DNA of 64,000 nt from positions 1,550,001-1,614,000 of the forward strand of contig NZ_CP008849.1 in assembly GCF_000730385.1 (NCBI RefSeq). Direction: 5' to 3'. Source of the DNA: Alteromonas australica. Lineage in GTDB: Bacteria > Pseudomonadota > Gammaproteobacteria > Enterobacterales > Alteromonadaceae. Positions 34,378-43,228 of this stretch are shown piece after piece. The notes under the pieces were generated by a model. That model was not told the DNA's origin. It did no database searches and saw only the letters and a list, made by a program, of their open reading frames with translations. Within the stretch, counting starts at the first letter, position 1. The number at the start of each line of letters is the position of its first letter. A program made the translations under genes and the position numbers.

Positions 34378-36900
34378 ATGAAGACAACCTCAAGCCTAGC
34401 ATGGCGCCTTTTTCGTCATGAAGCTCGCCGTGGCGAACTGACTATAATTTTACTCGCTATTATTTTGTCTGTGGGGGCAGTGCTTTCGCTGTCCCTTTTT
34501 AGCGAGCGTTTACAAAGCGCCTTAACCTCGCGTTCAGCTGAATTTATTGCTGCTGACGCTCAACTGCGATCTGATAAACCCATTGATGAGGCTTGGTTGA
34601 AAGAAGCCCAGACACTTGGTTTAGATACCGCCCAGCAAGTGACGGCGCGTTCTATGGTGTTTTATGACGACGAAATGTTATTGGCCGACTTAAGAGCGGT
34701 TAACGAAGCATATCCGCTTAAAGGTAACGTAAACGTTGCTGAGCAGGCATTTGGGGCTAAAAAAATTGCGGATCAATTACCGCAAGCAGGGCAAGCGTGG
34801 ATCCAATCACGACTATTTCAGTCGCTAGGCATTCAGCTTGGCGATGAGATAGAAATTGGAGATGGAGTATTCACAGTAACCAAAGTACTAGTCGATATTC
34901 CCGATGCGGGCTTCAGTGTATTTAATACAGATCCAATTGTGTTAATTAGACTGTCCGATTTAGCAAGTACAGCCATAACTGGGCCGGGAAGTAGAGCGCG
35001 ATATGTTAGCTACTTTAAAGGCGATGGAGATGCACTGAGCGCCTTTTACGATTGGCTGCAGCCTCAGTTGCAAGATGATTTACACAGTTGGCGGACGGTA
35101 GCCGATGATGAATCGGCAATTGGTCGCTCAGTTGCGCGTGCAGGGCGGTATTTTTTGCTGGCTAGCCTGCTGGCCATTGTGCTTGCCGCTGTTTCCATTG
35201 CCGTTGCCGCGCAAAGATACAGTCAGCGACATTTCGACCCTGTCGCCATCATGAAAACACTGGGCGCAACAAAACAAACTATCCGCACCATTTATTTACT
35301 ACAAGTTATTTTTATAACCTTATTAGGCATTGCAATTGGGCTTATCATCGGTTTTATCGGGCAACAAGCCGTAGTGTGGATGCTTGCAGATCAGGTAGAT
35401 GTCGCTATTGGGATTTGGCATTGGAAACCGGTTATCATTGCAGTAATAACAGGAGCTACCTGCGCGTTACTGTTCTCTCTCTATCCACTAATGCAGCTTT
35501 TTGCTATTCCTCCTTTGCGTGTACTTCGGCGGGATATGGCGTCAAATTTACGGTCGCGCAGTATTCAGTTTTTAGCGTCCGGATCGGCTGTGTTTCTACT
35601 CATGCTTCTCTATAGTCAGGATTTTACGATAAGTTTAATTCTGTTTTCGTCGGGCGTCGCCCTGGTGGCAGGGTTGCTCATCGCTACCTATAGCTTAATT
35701 GCGCTAGGAAGAAAGTTAGGAGCAGGTAAAATGGGCGCCTGGCAACTAGCATGGGCTAGAATTAAACGCAGAGCCATGGATAACAGCGTACAGTTAATCA
35801 GTTTTTCAATAACAATCATGTTGCTCTTAGTCGTTCTCGTTATGCGCAATGATATGGTTTCTCAGTGGCGCGCTCAGCTTCCCCAAGGCACACCGAACTA
35901 CTTTCTAATTAACATCACCGACACGCAGAAAGATAAGTTGGACAGTCACTTTTCTGAAAATGGCGTAAATATTGAAGAATTTTATCCCGTAATAAGAGGG
36001 CGGTTCGTTTCGGTAAACGATGAAAGGGTGAATACCGAGGTGACCAAAGAGGACAATGCTGATAATGAACGGCGTAGAGGGTTAGGAAGGGAAGCCAACC
36101 TTACTTGGAGTAATACTCTGCAAAAAGAAAATATCATAGTGGAGGGGCAATGGCATGGAGATACCTCAGTTGAGTCAGACACCACGGTCTTCCCCGTTTC
36201 CGTAGAAGAGGATGTGGCTGAACGCCTTGATATTAAACTGGGTGATAAATTAACCTTCAACGTGGGCAGTGAAATTGTTGAAACTGAAGTAACCAGTTTA
36301 CGCAAGGTTGATTGGCAAACAATGCAGCCTAATTTCTTTTTCGTCATTCACCCGGCGGCTATGAAAGCGTTTAGCCCCACCTACATTACGAGCTTCCATT
36401 TGCCTACGTCGGAAAAGGCTAAATTGACGGCGCTTTTACAACCTTTCCCATCGCTTACAATGTTTGATGTAGATGCGCGTATAAATCAACTAAGAGACAT
36501 TGTCGATCAGGTCTCTGTTGCGGTTGAGTTCATTCTTGTTCTTGTTTTATTTGCAGGATCACTGGTTTTGATAGCGCAAGTGCAAGCAAGTATGGATGAG
36601 CGAAAGCAGGAAATAGCAATCCTTAGAACCTTAGGCGCAAAAGGAAGCCTGATACGGAAAAGCGTGATTTTCGAGTTTGTTATTATTGGCATTGTCGCAG
36701 GCTTTATGGCTGCACTTGCCAACGAATTAAGTTTGTTCCTACTACAAACCTTAGTATTTCAAATGCCAGCAAGCTTACATATGGAATATTGGGTTATTGC
36801 GCCATTTGTAGGAGCGTTTGTAGTAGGAACGTTAGGGGCACTTGGTTGCTGGCGACTACTTACTTTAAACACTGCTGCGCTGCTGCGAAAAATGGTTTAG
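34378..36900 (+). CDS. ybbP: FtsX-like ABC permease YbbP
   Basis: An 840-residue MacB/FtsX-type permease with one N-terminal membrane helix, a periplasmic domain, a block of about six helices in the middle, a second large periplasmic domain (about 480-710) and three helices at the C terminus (about 715-835) with LRTLGAKGSLIRKSVIFEF. Order and length match E. coli YbbP, next to YbbA and divergent from tesA. A TTGGACAGTC copy at 35938-35947 reads KLDSH in a periplasmic loop; it resembles the KLDSH in the LytS-type kinase and looks inserted rather than ancestral. Confidence 0.92.
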   Translation: MKTTSSLAWRLFRHEARRGELTIILLAIILSVGAVLSLSLFSERLQSALTSRSAEFIAADAQLRSDKPIDEAWLKEAQTLGLDTAQQVTARSMVFYDDEMLLADLRAVNEAYPLKGNVNVAEQAFGAKKIADQLPQAGQAWIQSRLFQSLGIQLGDEIEIGDGVFTVTKVLVDIPDAGFSVFNTDPIVLIRLSDLASTAITGPGSRARYVSYFKGDGDALSAFYDWLQPQLQDDLHSWRTVADDESAIGRSVARAGRYFLLASLLAIVLAAVSIAVAAQRYSQRHFDPVAIMKTLGATKQTIRTIYLLQVIFITLLGIAIGLIIGFIGQQAVVWMLADQVDVAIGIWHWKPVIIAVITGATCALLFSLYPLMQLFAIPPLRVLRRDMASNLRSRSIQFLASGSAVFLLMLLYSQDFTISLILFSSGVALVAGLLIATYSLIALGRKLGAGKMGAWQLAWARIKRRAMDNSVQLISFSITIMLLLVVLVMRNDMVSQWRAQLPQGTPNYFLINITDTQKDKLDSHFSENGVNIEEFYPVIRGRFVSVNDERVNTEVTKEDNADNERRRGLGREANLTWSNTLQKENIIVEGQWHGDTSVESDTTVFPVSVEEDVAERLDIKLGDKLTFNVGSEIVETEVTSLRKVDWQTMQPNFFFVIHPAAMKAFSPTYITSFHLPTSEKAKLTALLQPFPSLTMFDVDARINQLRDIVDQVSVAVEFILVLVLFAGSLVLIAQVQASMDERKQEIAILRTLGAKGSLIRKSVIFEFVIIGIVAGFMAALANELSLFLLQTLVFQMPASLHMEYWVIAPFVGAFVVGTLGALGCWRLLTLNTAALLRKMV

Positions 36901-36927
36901 GTATTGGTAAAAAAATTGAAAACAAAA

Positions 36928-37062
36928 TTGGACAGTCACATATACTTTGACTGTCCAATTTCATTTTTCTACTCTCACTTTGCCAATAATGGTTTTTTAT
37001 CGAACGAATATGACTGTCCAACATGTCGTTTTATAAATTTTACGTGGCCAAGTTGGACAGTC
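36928..37062. repeat. Four TTGGACAGTC repeats after ybbP, including a hairpin
   Basis: Copies lie at 36928-36937 (plus), 36949-36958 (minus), 37012-37021 (minus) and 37053-37062 (plus). The first two, with flanking AAA/TTT, form a stem of about 13 base pairs followed by a T-rich stretch, and could terminate the ybbAP transcript. The short frame across this region is made of repeat sequence and is not a gene. Confidence 0.9.
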
Positions 37063-37097
37063 AAAAAGCGTCCAATACCGACGATAAAAGTACCGGT

Positions 37098-38012
37098 TCA
37101 TTCTGTGCGGTAGATGTTCGAAAGCGCGTCGTTCAGGGTAGGGTAGTCAAATGTGAATCCCGCGGCAGTTAATTTGGCGGGAATAACGTTTTGACCATTT
37201 AGGATCATGGTTGAGCTTTCGCCCATGGCGATTTTCATAACTATAGAGGGCACAGTAAATAGGCAAGGCCGTGATAGGTTACCTGCCAAGGTATGGGAGA
37301 AATGCGAATTGGTCACAGGTTCAGGGGCGGTCATATTAAAGGCACCTCGACAATTATCATTGTCTAGCAGAAACCTAATTGCCTTCACCATATCGTCAAT
37401 ATGGATCCAAGAAAGAAACTGTTTGCCATGCCCCAGTTTACCGCCTACCCCTAATTTGAATGGTAGTGCCATTTTAGCTAGCGCTCCGCCATTTTTAGCA
37501 AGCACAACTCCCGTTCTTAACGTACAAACTCGGGTGTTGTGGCCGTCTACAGTATTGGCTATCGCTTCCCATTTTGCACAAAGTTCATGTGTAAACTCGC
37601 TATGTGGGGGTGTTTCTTCAGTGACCGCTTGGCTTCCTTTATCACCGTAAACGCCAATGGCTGAGCCAGATAAAAATACCCGTGGTGGTGAAGACGCGCT
37701 ATTGATTTTAGCAACCAGCTGCGCAGTGGTGTCCCACCGGCTATTGCAAATACGTTTCTTTTGGCTGGTGGTCCATCGTTTGTCAGCAATAGGCTCACCA
37801 GCTAAATTTATTATCGCATGAAAGCAAGCCATGTCGTCTATAGCATCAATACTATCGATAAACGATACTGGAGAATTTTGACTTAAACTATCAAGTGTCT
37901 CTTTAGCTTTAGTGATATCTCGTGTTACTACGGTCAGCCTATGCTCACCTGAGAGGCTTTTTACAAGGGCTTTGCCAATAAGGCCTGTTCCACCGGTAAT
38001 CAAAATATTCAT
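37098..38012 (-). CDS. yfcH: TIGR01777 family epimerase (YfcH)
   Basis: A 304-residue extended short-chain dehydrogenase-type protein. The nucleotide-binding motif ITGGTGLIGKAL lies at residues 5-16, followed by AIINLAGEPIADKRW, SGSAIGVYGDKG, RTGVVLAKNGGAL and FLSWIHIDDMV, all typical of the YfcH/SulA-like group. Its catalytic activity is not known. It lies 23 bases downstream of folX on the same strand, as in E. coli. Confidence 0.9.
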   Translation of the reverse strand: MNILITGGTGLIGKALVKSLSGEHRLTVVTRDITKAKETLDSLSQNSPVSFIDSIDAIDDMACFHAIINLAGEPIADKRWTTSQKKRICNSRWDTTAQLVAKINSASSPPRVFLSGSAIGVYGDKGSQAVTEETPPHSEFTHELCAKWEAIANTVDGHNTRVCTLRTGVVLAKNGGALAKMALPFKLGVGGKLGHGKQFLSWIHIDDMVKAIRFLLDNDNCRGAFNMTAPEPVTNSHFSHTLAGNLSRPCLFTVPSIVMKIAMGESSTMILNGQNVIPAKLTAAGFTFDYPTLNDALSNIYRTE

Positions 38013-38035
38013 AGCACGTTGCGCCTATTTAAGAG

Positions 38036-38404
38036 TTAACCTGTTTTGTTACACGATAAGGTGAGAGAAACGGAGTCTGAAAATCGTAATGCATGTGGTT
38101 TATCTACTTCTACTTGAGCGTAACGTACAGATGAATGTTCTGCTGCAATACTTAACACATCGGCGGTGAGTTTTTCGAGAAGAGAAAAGCGATTATCTTC
38201 CACTAATTTTATTATCGCTTTCGTGATGGTTTTATAGTTAAGTGCATCGCTCATATTGTCGGTGTTGGTCGCTTTCTCTGCGTCGTAATCTATCTTAACG
38301 TTAACAACAACATCCTGTTTGTTTTTAATCTCGTCTTCGTTTATTCCAATGTAAGTACGTAATCTCAAGTTTTTGATTTTTATGGTTGCTAGATTGAAGG
38401 TCAT
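38036..38404 (-). CDS. folX: Dihydroneopterin triphosphate 2'-epimerase
   Basis: FolX epimerises dihydroneopterin triphosphate to the monapterin form, a step in tetrahydromonapterin synthesis. The 122-residue protein follows E. coli FolX nearly throughout: [51 protein letters not shown] and [12 protein letters not shown]. FolB-type aldolases are shorter on these points. The folX-yfcH order is the same as in E. coli. It is divergent from the AI-2E family gene. Confidence 0.93.
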   Translation of the reverse strand: MTFNLATIKIKNLRLRTYIGINEDEIKNKQDVVVNVKIDYDAEKATNTDNMSDALNYKTITKAIIKLVEDNRFSLLEKLTADVLSIAAEHSSVRYAQVEVDKPHALRFSDSVSLTLSCNKTG

Positions 38405-38477
38405 AGTTTTCTCTGTTTGTAGTTATTTATAACTCGTTGTAAAGTGGTCGAGTTTTTCTTTAGGAATGTAGCATAAA

Positions 38478-39521
38478 ATGTCCATGGAACTGAGATCGCC
38501 GTTTGCAAAAGCGTTATTAGTGTTAGCTTGCCTTGTTGTTTTAATGGCAGGCATTAAAGCTGCCAGCACTATTATGGTGCCGTTTTTTCTTTCTATTTTT
38601 ATTGCTATTGCATGTAGCCCTATTATCCATTGGACAAGCCGCTTTAGGGTACCAAAGTGGTTATCGATAACATTAGTAATACTCTTAATTGTGGTTTTTG
38701 GATTCTTACTCGCCGGTTTAGTTGGACAGTCGCTAACCGAGTTTAGAGAGAATTTACCGCAATATCGTACGCAACTCGATTCTGAGTTTTCTTGGATAGT
38801 AGAAAAATTAGCGCAATATAATATTCACATTAATAGAGAGCTGATTGCATCCCATCTAGACCCAGCCACTGCAATGTCGGTAGCTACAAATTTTATCAGT
38901 GGTATGGGAGGCGTGCTTTCCAACCTCTTCCTTATTCTATTAACAGTGATTTTTATGCTTTTTGAAGCAGACAGCATTCCTCGACGTTTGCACATCGCTC
39001 TTGCCGACCCAGATATGAAACTACAGCATATCGACAGGTTTATACGCTCTGTGAATAGCTACTTGGCTATCAAGACAGTGGTTAGCTTAGGGACAGGGCT
39101 TATTATCGGCATTACGTTGTATGCAATGAATATTGATCACTTTATGCTGTGGGCTGTTCTTGCGTTCATGCTTAACTTTATTCCTAACATCGGTTCTATT
39201 ATTGCCGCACTACCAGCGGTACTTATTGCTTTTGTGCAATACGGCTTGGCGTCTGCTGGTTTCGTAGCATTAGCGTTTGTGCTGGTTAATACCATCATGG
39301 GCAATATGGTAGAGCCTCGTCTCATGGGAAGAGGTATGGGCTTGTCTACCTTAGTGGTATTTCTTTCCTTAATCTTTTGGGGATGGTTGCTGGGCACGGT
39401 GGGAATGTTGCTTTCGGTACCGCTTACCATGGTGGTAAAAATTGCACTGGAGTCGCGAGATGAAACAAAATGGCTAGCGGTTTTACTTTCTAGCGAAGGC
39501 GAGAAAACTACGCCTGCTTAG
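38478..39521 (+). CDS. AI-2E family transporter (PerM/TqsA-like)
   Basis: An integral membrane protein of 347 residues with about seven to eight helices and a middle soluble stretch (about 95-145). The family motif FIPNIGSIIAALPAVLIAF near residues 233-251 is followed by EPRLMGRGMGLSTLVVFLSLIFWGW. Members export autoinducer-2, other small molecules or ions, so the substrate is open. A TTGGACAGTC motif at 38722-38731 reads VGQS in frame. It ends in a four-base overlap with the convergent kinase gene. Confidence 0.88.
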   Translation: MSMELRSPFAKALLVLACLVVLMAGIKAASTIMVPFFLSIFIAIACSPIIHWTSRFRVPKWLSITLVILLIVVFGFLLAGLVGQSLTEFRENLPQYRTQLDSEFSWIVEKLAQYNIHINRELIASHLDPATAMSVATNFISGMGGVLSNLFLILLTVIFMLFEADSIPRRLHIALADPDMKLQHIDRFIRSVNSYLAIKTVVSLGTGLIIGITLYAMNIDHFMLWAVLAFMLNFIPNIGSIIAALPAVLIAFVQYGLASAGFVALAFVLVNTIMGNMVEPRLMGRGMGLSTLVVFLSLIFWGWLLGTVGMLLSVPLTMVVKIALESRDETKWLAVLLSSEGEKTTPA

Positions 39522-40846
39522 TGAATAGGAAACTTCATTATAATTCTAGCTCCACCTAGTGGCGCATCATCAATAATGAGTTTTCCTTCGTAAGCGGATA
39601 TTAAATCGTTAACTAACGCCATCCCTATACCTTGACCTTCTGTATAGGTATCAAGGCGTGCCCCGCGCTCCAACAATGTTTGCTTTTGTTCCGGCGCTAT
39701 CCCTGGGCCATCATCATCTACGGTGATAGAAAGCCAGTTTTCATCGCGAGCGACAGTCACCAAAATACTGTTTTTCGCAGCTTTACACCCGTTATCGATA
39801 AGGTTGCCACACATCTCGAGCAAATCAGTTTCATCCCCTCTAAACCGTGATTGTTCTTCAATATCTAGCGTAATCGATATTTGCTTGTCTCTGTGTACTT
39901 TATCCATTGCATTGGCCACTTTTTGCAGTACAGGTTCAATGAGAATCGATGTTTGCCAACCCGTGGCGCCAGCCCCCGCGCGCTTTAATTGTCGCTGAAT
40001 AATACGGTCGATTTGCCCTAGTGATTCACTCGCTTCCTCTGGCAGGCGAGGGGTACCTAAAGCTACCGCTAACGGAGTTTTTAAGCTGTGAGCTAAATCG
40101 CCTAAGCTATTTTTGTACTTTACCCGTTGCGCGGCTTCAGAATGTAATAATTCGTTGATGCTGGCTTTTAGCGAAGTGAATTCCTTAGGATAACGGTTAT
40201 TTAGCTTCTGCTGCTTGCCTTGCGATGTCAGTGATATTTCATCAATAAGGGATCGTACCGGGCTCAAAATGAGGTTGATACCTATCACAATAAAAACAAG
40301 AAGGACTAAGGCCAACATTGCTAACCACTGCCATACAGTGGACATGAAGGTGCCACGCTCTTCTGAGAAGTGTGATTTGTCATTGAAAATATAGAAATGA
40401 ACAGGCTCAAAATCAGCGCTAGAGGCGAATTCAGCGGTGAAAGCATACGCAAAGTAGTCACCTTGAGTATCGAAATGCGTAGAATAATGCTCGACAAAAG
40501 CCTCATTCCCAACTTGGGTGATTAAATCGGGAGGCGATAGGGTATATTCCAACGCGGATGCCGACTGCCAAATTACTTGATCACGGAATACGATAAGCCC
40601 AAGATATCCTGAACCTGGTAGGTTCAGTTGCTCTTCGTATAAAATTTCCGGCATGTAGGGTACATCGCCATCTAACTCGAAAGCCGAAAGTAAACCCAAA
40701 TTCATGAGCCTTAGCTCACTCATTTTCGCTTGGGTTAAGCTATCGGTATAGGCTTCGTCGAGGACAAATACGCTGACAGGGGTAAAAATAGCGAGGATAC
40801 TGACGGCAAAAAGAAGGCTACGAAGCTTAAGAGAAAGTTGCCTCAT
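39518..40846 (-). CDS. Sensor histidine kinase, PhoQ/QseC-like
   Basis: The protein has a membrane helix near residues 10-30, a periplasmic sensor region of about 140 residues, a second helix near 168-190, a HAMP-like linker and the kinase core. The H-box is LGDLAHSLKTPLAVAL with the histidine near 251; the N-box is LIDNGCKAAKNS and the G-boxes are DDDGPGIAPEQ and GQGIGMALVNDLI. The sequence style LAHSLKTPL fits the PhoQ group, which senses divalent cations or peptides; the signal here is not known. It overlaps its regulator gene by four bases. Confidence 0.92.
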   Translation of the reverse strand: MRQLSLKLRSLLFAVSILAIFTPVSVFVLDEAYTDSLTQAKMSELRLMNLGLLSAFELDGDVPYMPEILYEEQLNLPGSGYLGLIVFRDQVIWQSASALEYTLSPPDLITQVGNEAFVEHYSTHFDTQGDYFAYAFTAEFASSADFEPVHFYIFNDKSHFSEERGTFMSTVWQWLAMLALVLLVFIVIGINLILSPVRSLIDEISLTSQGKQQKLNNRYPKEFTSLKASINELLHSEAAQRVKYKNSLGDLAHSLKTPLAVALGTPRLPEEASESLGQIDRIIQRQLKRAGAGATGWQTSILIEPVLQKVANAMDKVHRDKQISITLDIEEQSRFRGDETDLLEMCGNLIDNGCKAAKNSILVTVARDENWLSITVDDDGPGIAPEQKQTLLERGARLDTYTEGQGIGMALVNDLISAYEGKLIIDDAPLGGARIIMKFPIH

Positions 40847-41517
40847 AGGTTTCTATTAATCCGATAACCTCGCCCCCGTAAGGTGTCTATGGGCTTTAAC
40901 ACACCTGAAGGATCTATTTTTTTGCGTAGGCGACCTATGAAAACTTCAATTACATTGCTATCTAAATCAAAGTCTTGATCGTAGATGTGTTCTGTCAGTT
41001 CCGTTTTCGACACCACCTTCTGCGGGTTAAGCATTAGATATTCCATGACTTTGTATTCATAGGCGGTTAAATCTAGCGGCGCATCGTCTACTCTAATTTC
41101 TTCTGCCACAGTGTCTAGCGCAACAGGCCCAAACTGAACAACGGGGTTTGCTTGGCCAGATGCCCGGCGAATTAGGGCTTTAGTCCTGGCCAGTAGCTCT
41201 TCATTATGAAAAGGTTTGGTGAGGTAATCGTCGGCGCCAGCATCGAGGCCTTCTACTTTCTCTTGCCATCTATCTCTTGCTGTAAGAATAAGCACTGGGC
41301 AGGATACATCTGCCTGTCTGGCCTTTCGAATTACATCAAACCCGTCTAATTTTGGAAGGCCGATGTCAATAATGGCCAAATCGTAAGGGAATTCGTTAAG
41401 TTGATAGAGGGCGTGTTCACCGTTATCTGCTAAATCTACGCTATATCCATTTTGTTGGAGTAATGTGTCGAGTTGCGTCAACAAGCGACTGTCGTCTTCG
41501 GCAATTAGAATTCTCAT
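40843..41517 (-). CDS. OmpR/PhoP-family response regulator
   Basis: The receiver domain has EDD at residues 7-9, the phosphorylated Asp51 in LAIIDIGLPKLDGF and Lys in DYLTKPFHNEEL. The C-terminal winged-helix domain has LTAYEYKVMEYLMLNPQKVVSKTELTEH in the usual place, and ends IDTLRGRGYRINRNL. At 224 residues it is like PhoP and QseB. It starts in overlap with the stop of the PepSY gene and ends in overlap with the kinase, so the three form one operon. Confidence 0.94.
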   Translation of the reverse strand: MRILIAEDDSRLLTQLDTLLQQNGYSVDLADNGEHALYQLNEFPYDLAIIDIGLPKLDGFDVIRKARQADVSCPVLILTARDRWQEKVEGLDAGADDYLTKPFHNEELLARTKALIRRASGQANPVVQFGPVALDTVAEEIRVDDAPLDLTAYEYKVMEYLMLNPQKVVSKTELTEHIYDQDFDLDSNVIEVFIGRLRKKIDPSGVLKPIDTLRGRGYRINRNL

Positions 41518-41795
41518 TAGTGTTCGCTACTTCCTTTTTGAGAGTCTTTTACTCTACCTGAGCGTTTATCTACATCTACGGACACAACGCGCCCAGATTT
41601 TTTTAACATTTTTACACGGTAATTTCTTGAGGTTTGATCAACCCTTAACACACGGCCTTTTTCAACTTGCTTTGCACGTTCTACCGCTTGGCTCTTACTC
41701 AGGTCTTTTTCCTTTTCTTGAGCCGCAGCTGTACCTACCGACAATACGCCAGCAACCACTAGTAAAATAGCCTTTGATTTAAGCAATTTGAACAT
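41517..41795 (-). CDS. Periplasmic PepSY-like protein
   Basis: A 92-residue protein with a signal peptide (about 1-26, ending in GTAAA). The mature part, with KGRVLRVDQTSRNYRVKML and GRVVSVDVDKRSGRVKD, has the charged beta-hairpin pattern of PepSY domains. Such domains can bind proteins or peptides in the periplasm, so it may tune the kinase encoded two genes downstream. The ATG at 41795 follows GAGAGG; an earlier in-frame start would add eight residues with no ribosome site. It is the first gene of the operon. Confidence 0.8.
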   Translation of the reverse strand: MFKLLKSKAILLVVAGVLSVGTAAAQEKEKDLSKSQAVERAKQVEKGRVLRVDQTSRNYRVKMLKKSGRVVSVDVDKRSGRVKDSQKGSSEH

Positions 41796-42036
41796 AAAAC
41801 CTCTCAAAACCCATGTCACTGCTTACTTACCCTAACCATATTAATGATACCAGCTGAATGAACGCTGAATCTTGTATGCTTAGTCTACTCTCAGCCTAAT
41901 GAAGTGTATATAAAACAGAGCCTCGCACAACTAAACTTTACAACAATAATCATTTAATTGACGAGGGTAGATTAATCGAAATAGAGAAAGTTGTTTAAAA
42001 CCTGTCCAATCTCAGGCGATACCCGCCAAACTTTAT

Positions 42037-42193
42037 GACTGTCCAATTTAAGTCGTTGCGTCACAAGCTTGGCCTCACCGTGAAAAATTTTCTGGGCGTA
42101 GGGAAAATAGGCGCGTTGGGTTGAGGGAGTCGCTTTTAGACAGCGTACTTTTGACTGTCCAATCTGTTTCAATCCGCTTCTTTGACTGTCCAA
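42037..42193 (-). repeat. Three TTGGACAGTC repeats upstream of the PPOX gene
   Basis: Exact GACTGTCCAA copies start at 42037, 42153 and 42184, with a decayed copy (CCTGTCCAAT) at 42001. All face the same way. The 554-base gap 41796-42349 contains no other feature I can support; an open frame across the repeats is not a gene. Confidence 0.88.
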
Positions 42194-42349
42194 TCCGCAT
42201 ACAAATTAGCTGTTATCCACATTTTTAATGGTTTTGGGGCTTTTTCTCATGGTGTTACAGCAGTTGGCTTAGGCTATGCATTCGTTAGGTATAGGTGGAG
42301 CAAAGCGAGTGACTTGCTTAACATTTAGTTGATTTAGAAAGGAGTAGGT

Positions 42350-42814
42350 ATGACGACGGACATGAAAAAAGAAATGTGGGAAGCCATGGCGAGCAGTCCT
42401 AATGTTATGGTGAGCTTAGTGGGTAAATATCAGCATGCAGAGCCAATGCGAGCACAACTTGATAAGCACGCTAACGGTGAATTTTGGTTCTATACCAGAA
42501 AAGATAACCGTATCGCTGAAGGCGGGGAGGCCATGGTTCATTTTTCTTCCAAAGGCCATGACGTCTTCGCTTGCATTCGCGGCGTATTGGTGAGGGAATT
42601 ACGACCTGAAATTATTGATAAGTATTGGTCTAACCCGGTTGAAGCTTGGTACGACGAAGGCAAAAATGACCCTAATCTGCGTATGCTAAGGTTTGAGTTA
42701 GTAGACGCTGAAATATGGCATGCAGATCCGAGTTTGAAGGGCATGTTTAAAATGATGACGGGGAAAACATTGAATGGCGACGAAATGGGCGAGCACGACA
42801 AAGTTTCGCTATAA
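42350..42814 (+). CDS. Pyridoxamine 5'-phosphate oxidase family protein (stress protein 26-like)
   Basis: A 154-residue split-barrel protein of the general stress protein 26 type. Marks of the family are MVSLVGKYQHAEPMRAQLD, GEFWFYTRKDNR, VHFSSKGHDVFACIRG and RFELVDAEIWHAD. These proteins bind FMN, FAD or F420 and have varied redox roles; the exact one here is unknown. AAAGGAG lies eight bases before the ATG. It ends before a shared hairpin terminator facing the YciI gene. Confidence 0.87.
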   Translation: MTTDMKKEMWEAMASSPNVMVSLVGKYQHAEPMRAQLDKHANGEFWFYTRKDNRIAEGGEAMVHFSSKGHDVFACIRGVLVRELRPEIIDKYWSNPVEAWYDEGKNDPNLRMLRFELVDAEIWHADPSLKGMFKMMTGKTLNGDEMGEHDKVSL

Positions 42815-42886
42815 GTCACAGCAATGAATCTGAATGACGTGTTACAAATGTAGCGGTGATGAAAGTACCGAAAGTGTAAAAGCAGG

Positions 42887-42916
42887 CAGGTGCAAGGATA
42901 ATACTTGCACCTGTTT
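42887..42916. terminator. Hairpin between convergent genes
   Basis: CAGGTGCAAG and CTTGCACCTG pair perfectly around GATAATA, with short T-runs on both strands. It can end both the PPOX gene and the YciI/trp side. Confidence 0.75.
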
Positions 42917-42924
42917 AATCGCTG

Positions 42925-43224
42925 CTAAGGTAAAACTTTTTTGTAAGGCTTAACCACAACACTCTCATATACGCCAGCGGCAACATATGGGTCGTCATTA
43001 GCCCAAGACTGGGCGTCTTCCAAGCTTCCAAATTCGGCTACAACAAGCGACCCGGTAAACCCAGCAGGGCCGGGATCTGGGCTATCTATGGCAGGAAAAG
43101 GGCCAGCCAGTATTAAACGGCCTTCATTTTTTAATTGATGCAATCGCTCTAGGTGCGCCGGACGAGCTTGAAGTCGTTTATCCAAGCTGCCTTCAACATC
43201 AGTAGCACATATCATGTACAACAT
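42925..43224 (-). CDS. YciI family protein
   Basis: A 99-residue ferredoxin-like fold protein of the YciI family: [28 protein letters not shown], the conserved His in the second helix, [11 protein letters not shown] and a C-terminal VVKPYKKV. YciI proteins are small putative dehydratases or hydrolases of unclear substrate. It follows trpA by four bases on the same strand and is likely the last gene of the trp transcript. Confidence 0.9.
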   Translation of the reverse strand: MLYMICATDVEGSLDKRLQARPAHLERLHQLKNEGRLILAGPFPAIDSPDPGPAGFTGSLVVAEFGSLEDAQSWANDDPYVAAGVYESVVVKPYKKVLP

Positions 43225-43228
43225 TTAA

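Noticed and set aside
36904..37113. Open frame of 69 codons after ybbP
   Set aside because: It covers the inverted repeat region, lacks a ribosome site and overlaps the end of yfcH.
41972..42193. Open frame of 73 codons before the PPOX gene
   Set aside because: It begins in a TTGGACAGTC copy with no ribosome site and is composed largely of repeat and spacer sequence.
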